DNA of 64,000 nucleotides from Dietzia natronolimnaea (GTDB taxonomy: Bacteria > Actinomycetota > Actinomycetes > Mycobacteriales > Mycobacteriaceae): NCBI RefSeq assembly GCF_002289575.1, contig NZ_NTGA01000001.1, forward strand, positions 105,955 to 169,954, written 5' to 3'. The notes beneath the pieces are model-generated. The model worked only from the letters and a program-made list of their open reading frames with translations. It searched no databases and was not told the DNA's origin. The position numbers and the translations under genes were made by a program. Shown one piece after another: positions 58,798 through 64,000 of the stretch; the first letter of the stretch is position 1; every line of letters starts with the position of its first letter.

Positions 58798-60531
58798 GTG
58801 TCACCAGTCCGTTCTCGGCGTGTAGACGCCCGCCCCAGGCCCTGGGCGCTGCTGTCCTCTTTCTGCTTGGTGCTTTTCATCCTCTTCCTCGCGGCGTTCG
58901 CCGTCGCTGACCGGGGACTCGCACCCAAGCTCGGCATCGACCTGCAGGGCGGTACCCGGGTCACGTTGATCCCCATCGGGCAGCCGGACGAGCAGGACCT
59001 GCGTCTGGCCCAGGACATCATCCGCGATCGGGTGGATGGTCTCGGTGTGGCCGGGACCTCGGTGGTCATCGAGGGCAGCAACATCGTCCTCACGGTCCCC
59101 GGCGAGGACTCGAGCCAGGCCCGGGACCTCGGGACCACCTCGCAGCTGACGATCCGGCCGGTGCTCGAGGTCCAGCCGGTGGCAGAAGGCGACGTGGAGC
59201 CCGTCGATGCCGCGGTCGGTGACCGCGAGGCGGTCGCCCAGGCTGTCGAGGAGGCCCTCGAGGTACGGCAGGGCGACCCCCAGGAACTCATCCAGCGCCT
59301 GCCGGAGTTCCGGTGCCCCGAGAGGGAGATCACCGCGGGATTCGAGGATCAGTCCCAGGCGTTGATCGCGTGCGGAGAGGGCGCGAAATACGTTCTCGGC
59401 CCAGTGCCGTTGCTGGTCGGCGAACCGGAGGACGGCGAGCGCCTCGACGGCCAACAGATCGTCAAGGACTCGGTGAGCTCCGGCTTCAGCCAGCAGGCCG
59501 GTCAGAACGAGGTGTCGTTCCGGTTCAACGCCGGACCCGGACAGCAGGGCAGCGCCACCTGGTCGCGACTGACCCAGGAGTACCTGCAGCGCCAGATCGC
59601 CATCCTCCTCGACGGCGAGGTGATCAGTGCCCCGGTGGTCCAGGGGGTCACCCCGGTCGGGTCGGCCACGTCGATCACCGGCAGTTTCACCATGGACGAG
59701 GCGGCGACGCTCGCCGGGAACCTCCGGTTCGGCGCGCTGCCGATCTCGTTCGAGGACCCGAACGTCGACAACGTGCCGGCCTCGCTGGGCCTTGCCTCGC
59801 TCGAGGCCGGCCTGCTCGCCGGCGCGATCGGTTTCCTGCTGGTGCTGGTGTACACGGTGCTGTACTACCGGTTGCTCGGCGTGATCGCGTTCTTCTCCCT
59901 CGTGGTCTCGTTCCTCGTCACCTATGTGATGCTCGTGTTCCTCGGGTACACGGTGGACTACAGCCTCGATCTGGCCGGGGTGGCCGGGCTGATCATCGGC
60001 ATCGGCATGACCGCGGACTCCTACGTCGTGTTCTTCGAGAGGATCAAGGACGAGCTCCGCGACGGTCACCGGTTCAGATCCTCGGTACCCAGAGCGTGGA
60101 AGAGCGCGAGTCGCACCATCATCACCGGCAACGTGGTCAGTCTGATCGGCGCCGTGGTGCTGTACCTGCTGGCCACCGGAGAGGTCCGTGGCTTCGCCTT
60201 CACCCTGGCACTGAGCACCGTCATGGACGTCCTCGTCGCCTTCACCGTCCTGTGGCCGCTGGTCTACCTGGCCTCGACCAAACCGCTGTTCACCAAGCCG
60301 TGGGCCAACGGCCTCGGCCGGATGGAGTCCCTGCGGGCCGACTCCGCCGAGCGACGCCGGCTCGAGCAGGACGCCGAGAAGGCCGGCGCCGAACCGGGGC
60401 CCGACGGGGGCCGTGGGGTGTCTGCGACCGTCCGGGGTCCTGATGGGCGACCCACCGATCCGGGGCCGGCGTCCCCGGGCGTGACGATGATTCTGCCGCG
60501 CCGCGACGACTCCGAGGAGGAGGGCCGATGA
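58798..60531 (+). CDS. secD: Protein translocase subunit SecD
   Basis: 577 aa. SecD uses the proton motive force to pull exported proteins out. An N-terminal helix (about 17-36) is followed by the conserved LGIDLQGGTRVTL, a large extracytoplasmic region, and five helices (about 340-500), with the RND motif GLIIGIGMTADSYVVFFERIKDE. The cytoplasmic tail is Gly/Pro/Asp-rich and longer than usual. GTG 58798. It overlaps secF by ATGA. Confidence 0.96.
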   Translation: MSPVRSRRVDARPRPWALLSSFCLVLFILFLAAFAVADRGLAPKLGIDLQGGTRVTLIPIGQPDEQDLRLAQDIIRDRVDGLGVAGTSVVIEGSNIVLTVPGEDSSQARDLGTTSQLTIRPVLEVQPVAEGDVEPVDAAVGDREAVAQAVEEALEVRQGDPQELIQRLPEFRCPEREITAGFEDQSQALIACGEGAKYVLGPVPLLVGEPEDGERLDGQQIVKDSVSSGFSQQAGQNEVSFRFNAGPGQQGSATWSRLTQEYLQRQIAILLDGEVISAPVVQGVTPVGSATSITGSFTMDEAATLAGNLRFGALPISFEDPNVDNVPASLGLASLEAGLLAGAIGFLLVLVYTVLYYRLLGVIAFFSLVVSFLVTYVMLVFLGYTVDYSLDLAGVAGLIIGIGMTADSYVVFFERIKDELRDGHRFRSSVPRAWKSASRTIITGNVVSLIGAVVLYLLATGEVRGFAFTLALSTVMDVLVAFTVLWPLVYLASTKPLFTKPWANGLGRMESLRADSAERRRLEQDAEKAGAEPGPDGGRGVSATVRGPDGRPTDPGPASPGVTMILPRRDDSEEEGR

Positions 60532-61583
60532 GCGCCCCGGGAACGATCGACACCGACGGCACGGCGGGTCCGGACCAGCCGGAGAGCCTGTTCAACCGTC
60601 TCTACACGGGGACCGGCGCGTTCCCGATCGTGCAGCGCCGCCGCCTGTACTTCCTCCTGACCGGGGCGATCGTCGCGATCTGCCTGGCGAGCATCATCTT
60701 CCGGGGGTTCACCTTCGGCATCGACTTCACCGGCGGCACCAAGTTGACGATGCCGGCAGGGGATGCGGACACCGGCCGGGTGGCCACCGTCGTCGAGGAG
60801 ACTCTCGGTCAGGAGCCCCAGACGGTCCAGATCGTGGGCGCCGGCAACGCGCGCATCGTCGAGGTGGAGACCGGCTTCCTCACCAGTGACGAGATCTACG
60901 CGACCAAACTCGCGCTCGTCGAGGAGTTCCAGCCCGTCGCGGCGAGCGGCGAGGTCTCGATCGAGGCCGTCGGCGACTCCGCGCGCAGCGAGAGCTGGGG
61001 TGGACAGGTCACCCAGCAGATGATCATCGCCCTGGTGGTCTTCATCGTCATCGTGTTCGGCTACATGGCGCTGCGCTTCGAGTGGCGGATGTCGGTGGCC
61101 GGCGTCGTCGCGCTCTTCTTCGACGTCATCACCACGGCGGGCGTCTATTCGCTACTCGGATTCGAGGTCTCACCCGCCACGGTCATCGGCCTGCTCACCA
61201 TTCTCGGTTTCTCCCTCTATGACACGGTCATCGTGTTCGACAAGGTGGACGAGAACACCCGCGGCAGCAAACACTCCTCGAGCAGCACCTACGCCGAAGA
61301 GGCGAACCTCGCGGTCAACCAGACGCTCATGCGATCGATCCACACCACCACCATCGGCATCCTCCCGTTGCTGGCGCTGCTGGTGGTCGCGGTGTGGATC
61401 CTCGGGGTGGGCACGCTGCTCGACCTCGCCATCGTCCAGGTGGTCGGCATCATCACGGGCACGTTCTCGTCGATCTTCCTCGCGACCCCGCTGCTGGTGT
61501 GGCTCAAGGAGTTCGACCCCGCCACCAAGCGCCAGACCGCCAAGGTCCTGGCCCGCCGGGAGAAGGCCGGGGCCACCGCATGA
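60528..61583 (+). CDS. secF: Protein translocase subunit SecF
   Basis: 351 aa with six membrane helices. The partner signature FGIDFTGGTKLTM is near residue 64, and TILGFSLYDTVIVFDKVDEN matches the RND-type motif of helix 4. ATG 60528 overlaps secD (ATGA), and the next gene, apt, starts at ATG 61580 within the secF stop. This is a common actinobacterial secD-secF-apt-rel order. Confidence 0.97.
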   Translation: MSAPGTIDTDGTAGPDQPESLFNRLYTGTGAFPIVQRRRLYFLLTGAIVAICLASIIFRGFTFGIDFTGGTKLTMPAGDADTGRVATVVEETLGQEPQTVQIVGAGNARIVEVETGFLTSDEIYATKLALVEEFQPVAASGEVSIEAVGDSARSESWGGQVTQQMIIALVVFIVIVFGYMALRFEWRMSVAGVVALFFDVITTAGVYSLLGFEVSPATVIGLLTILGFSLYDTVIVFDKVDENTRGSKHSSSSTYAEEANLAVNQTLMRSIHTTTIGILPLLALLVVAVWILGVGTLLDLAIVQVVGIITGTFSSIFLATPLLVWLKEFDPATKRQTAKVLARREKAGATA

Positions 61584-62137
61584 GGGACCACGGGACCTCG
61601 GGGGTCTCCCCGGGGGTCGTGGCCGCCGTCGAGCGCCTGATGCGCCGGGTCGAGGACTTCCCGGTGGCCGGCGTCCAGTTCTGCGACCTCACCCCCGTGC
61701 TGGCCGACCCCGAGGGTTTCGACGCCGTGGTGGCAGGCCTCGCCGCAGGCCACGAGATCGGGTCGGTGGACTACGTGGCAGGGCTGGACGCGCGTGGCTT
61801 CCTGCTCGCCGGGGCGGTCGCGCTGCGGCTGCAGACGGGTGTGCTGGCCATCCGTAAGGCGGGCAAACTCCCACCACCGGTGCACTCGCGCTCCTACGAA
61901 CTCGAGTACGGGGCGGCGACGCTCGAACTCCCCGCCGACGGCCTCGACCTCAGCGGCACGCGAATCCTGGTGGTGGACGACGTCCTGGCCACCGGCGGCA
62001 CTCTCGGAGCGGCCGTCGGGCTCCTCGACGACTGTGGCGCCGTGGTGACGGGCCTGTCGGTGGTGCTCGAAGTTCCCGGACTGGGGGGTAGGGATAGACT
62101 GTCCGGCACACCGCTGACCTGCCTCACGGTCGCGTGA
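61580..62137 (+). CDS. apt: Adenine phosphoribosyltransferase
   Basis: 185 aa from ATG 61580, overlapping the secF stop. It converts adenine and PRPP to AMP. The PRPP-binding loop is RILVVDDVLATGGTL, with the upstream DYVAGLDARGFLLAGAVAL and IRKAGKLPPPVHSRSYELEYG characteristic of Apt. The position before rel is conserved and suits purine and (p)ppGpp metabolism. Confidence 0.95.
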   Translation: MRDHGTSGVSPGVVAAVERLMRRVEDFPVAGVQFCDLTPVLADPEGFDAVVAGLAAGHEIGSVDYVAGLDARGFLLAGAVALRLQTGVLAIRKAGKLPPPVHSRSYELEYGAATLELPADGLDLSGTRILVVDDVLATGGTLGAAVGLLDDCGAVVTGLSVVLEVPGLGGRDRLSGTPLTCLTVA

Positions 62138-62182
62138 CCACCGCCCGTCGTTGACGGACCGGACATGGAGGGAGAAGCCGGA

Positions 62183-64000
62183 ATGACCGATCGGCAGGAT
62201 CCCACCGCGAACCTCGGAACCGGCCCCCAGCCCGCACCCGCGGAGCAGACCCGGTCCACCACCCAGCCCAACCCCCAGCCCAACACCCAGCCGCTCCCGG
62301 TGATCCCGGGCGCCCGCCCGTCCGCCGGCCGGCGTGTCCGGGCCAGATGGGCTCGGCGCCTCACCTCGGGGTTGACGGTGACGTCCACTCCCGCCGTCCT
62401 GGAACCCCTGGTGCGGGTGCACCGTATCCACCACGCCAAAGCCGACGTGGCGCTGCTCTCGCGTGCCTACGCACTCGCCGAACGCCAGCACGAGGGCGTG
62501 TTCCGCAAGTCCGGCGACCCCTACATCACCCATCCACTGGCGGTGGCGACCATCTGCGCCGAGATGGGCATGGACACCACCACCCTCGTGGCAGCGCTGT
62601 TGCACGACACCGTGGAGGACACCGACTACTCACTCGACTCCCTGGCCTCGGATTTCGGTGACGAGGTCGCACATCTCTTGAACGGGGTCACGAAGCTGGA
62701 AAAGGTCGACTTCGGCGAGGCGGCCGAGGCGGAGACGATCCGCAAGATGATCATCGCGATGGCGCATGATCCGCGGGTGCTGGTGATCAAGGTCGCCGAT
62801 CGCCTGCACAACATGCGGACCATGCGGTTCCTGCCACCGGAGAAGCAGGTCAAGAAGGCCCGCGAGACCCTCGAGGTGATCGCTCCTCTGGCCCACCGCC
62901 TCGGTATGGCCACCGTGAAGTGGGAACTCGAGGATCTGGCGTTCGCGATCCTGGAGCCCAAGAAGTACCAGGAGATCGTGCGACTGGTCGCCGACCGGGC
63001 GCCGAGCCGGGACGTCTACCTGGGGACGGTGATCACCCGGGTCAGGACCGAGCTGGAGAACGCCCACATCCAGGCCCGGGTCGAAGGCCGACCCAAGCAC
63101 TACTGGTCGATCTACCAGAAGATGATCGTCCGGGGACGCGAGTTCGACGAGATCCACGACCTGGTGGGCATCCGCGTGCTGTGTGAGGACGTCCGGGACT
63201 GCTACGCCGCGATCGGCGTGGTGCATTCCGCGTGGAAGCCGATGCCGGGGAGATTCAAGGACTACATCGCCCAGCCCCGTTTCGGCGTCTACCGCTCACT
63301 GCACACCACCGTGATCGGACCCGACGGCAAGCCGTTGGAGATCCAGATCCGGACCCACGAGATGCACCGGAACGCCGAGTACGGGATCGCGGCGCACTGG
63401 CGGTACAAGGAGACCCGCGGCAAGCACCACGGCGATCCCGCCGAGGTGGACGAGATGGCGTGGATGCGCCAACTGTTGAGCTGGCAGCGGGAAGCCGCGG
63501 ATCCGGGGGAGTTCCTGGACTCGCTCCGTTTCGAGATGACCAGCAAGGAGATCTTCGTCTTCACGCCCAAGGGCGACGTGATCAACCTGCCCGTCGGTGC
63601 GACACCGGTGGATTTCGCCTACGCCGTCCACACCGAGGTCGGTCACCGGTGTATCGGTGCGCGCGTCAACGGCAAGCTCGTCGCGCTCGAGAGGCCCCTG
63701 GAGAACGGCGAGGTCGTCGAGGTCTTCACCTCCAAGGACCCCAACGCCGGCCCCAGTCTGGACTGGCAGAAGTTCGTCGTGTCCGGCAGGGCCAAGAGCT
63801 CGATCCGCCAGTGGTTCGCCAAGGAGCGGCGCGAGGAGGCCCTCGAACGTGGCAAGGACCTCATCACCCGGGAGGTACGCCGAGGCGGAGTGCCGGTCCA
63901 CCGGGTCTTCTCCAATGAGTCACTGGCCGGCGTCGCACGTGAATTGGGCTACGCCGACGTCACCGCGCTCTACACGGCGATCGGGGAGAACCACGTCTCC
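62183..64000 (+). CDS. rel: Bifunctional (p)ppGpp synthetase/hydrolase Rel, N-terminal part
   Basis: 606 codons visible; the gene runs off the right edge. A Pro/Gln/Thr-rich N-terminus (about 1-45) precedes the HD hydrolase domain ([16 protein letters not shown]), the synthetase domain ([22 protein letters not shown]) and the TGS domain ([16 protein letters not shown]). RFKD in PGRFKDYI is the RXKD motif of bifunctional enzymes. ATG 62183 has GGAGG upstream; ATG 62165 in frame is an alternative. It makes and degrades the stringent alarmone. Confidence 0.96.
   Translation, partial: MTDRQDPTANLGTGPQPAPAEQTRSTTQPNPQPNTQPLPVIPGARPSAGRRVRARWARRLTSGLTVTSTPAVLEPLVRVHRIHHAKADVALLSRAYALAERQHEGVFRKSGDPYITHPLAVATICAEMGMDTTTLVAALLHDTVEDTDYSLDSLASDFGDEVAHLLNGVTKLEKVDFGEAAEAETIRKMIIAMAHDPRVLVIKVADRLHNMRTMRFLPPEKQVKKARETLEVIAPLAHRLGMATVKWELEDLAFAILEPKKYQEIVRLVADRAPSRDVYLGTVITRVRTELENAHIQARVEGRPKHYWSIYQKMIVRGREFDEIHDLVGIRVLCEDVRDCYAAIGVVHSAWKPMPGRFKDYIAQPRFGVYRSLHTTVIGPDGKPLEIQIRTHEMHRNAEYGIAAHWRYKETRGKHHGDPAEVDEMAWMRQLLSWQREAADPGEFLDSLRFEMTSKEIFVFTPKGDVINLPVGATPVDFAYAVHTEVGHRCIGARVNGKLVALERPLENGEVVEVFTSKDPNAGPSLDWQKFVVSGRAKSSIRQWFAKERREEALERGKDLITREVRRGGVPVHRVFSNESLAGVARELGYADVTALYTAIGENHVS

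Overview
The window is 64 kb of high-GC DNA with dense genes, GTG/ATG/TTG starts, many 1-4 nt gene overlaps and many apparently leaderless genes. Gene content points to a mycolic-acid actinobacterium (order Mycobacteriales/Corynebacteriales). It carries an AftC-like arabinofuranosyltransferase, the phosphatidylinositol/PIM genes (PI-phosphate synthase, PatA-like acyltransferase, PimA), the coproporphyrin heme branch (HemE, CgoX, ChdC), a ClgR-PspA pair and LexA/RecA with Corynebacteriales-type SOS boxes. Gene order resembles three chromosomal blocks known from Mycobacterium tuberculosis, here placed end to end. A Dietzia- or Rhodococcus-like genus is likely, but this is inference. I see no insertion sequence, prophage, CRISPR array or rRNA operon; this is core chromosome.

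Region 1 (1-20.2 kb): the end of RNase J, then ftsK, pgsA, cinA, clgR, pspA, a DUF3046 gene, and recA-recX-miaB behind an SOS box. Next come a DUF349 protein, an extradiol-dioxygenase-fold protein with miaA and an IclR regulator, malate synthase G facing them, dapF and hflX. The theme is RNA decay, DNA translocation and repair, envelope stress and tRNA modification.

Region 2 (20.2-32.7 kb): lexA is divergent from a small one-helix membrane protein (candidate SOS division inhibitor), followed by nrdR and a CrtO-like membrane protein. Then come hrpA, a 62-aa membrane protein, a permuted papain-fold protein, and a potassium module (ceoB/ceoC divergent from a KimA-like transporter) with a TrmA-type RNA methyltransferase.

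Region 3 (32.7-46.3 kb): dxs, an RNase D-like nuclease and a DUF3000 protein, divergent from hemE-cgoX-chdC across a perfect 14-bp inverted repeat. After these are msrB, the AftC-like transferase, a TAP-type lipoprotein hydrolase, a RibD-like reductase, zapE, a GNAT protein, and four tRNA genes in two divergent units (Gly-Cys-Val(GAC) left, Val(CAC) right).

Region 4 (46.5-64 kb), all on the plus strand: thrS, a HIT protein, PI-phosphate synthase, PatA-like acyltransferase, pimA and a LemA-like protein. These are followed by pdxS-tesB-pdxT (PLP synthesis), yebC, SOS-controlled ruvCAB, yajC-secD-secF, apt and the start of bifunctional rel, which runs off the right edge.

No clearly new large system was found. 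The best leads are the hemE/DUF3000 inverted repeat, the LysM-less lexA-divergent membrane protein, the KimA/CeoBC potassium locus with its own inverted repeat, TAG stop codons that double as -10 boxes, and the long cinA/clgR overlap.
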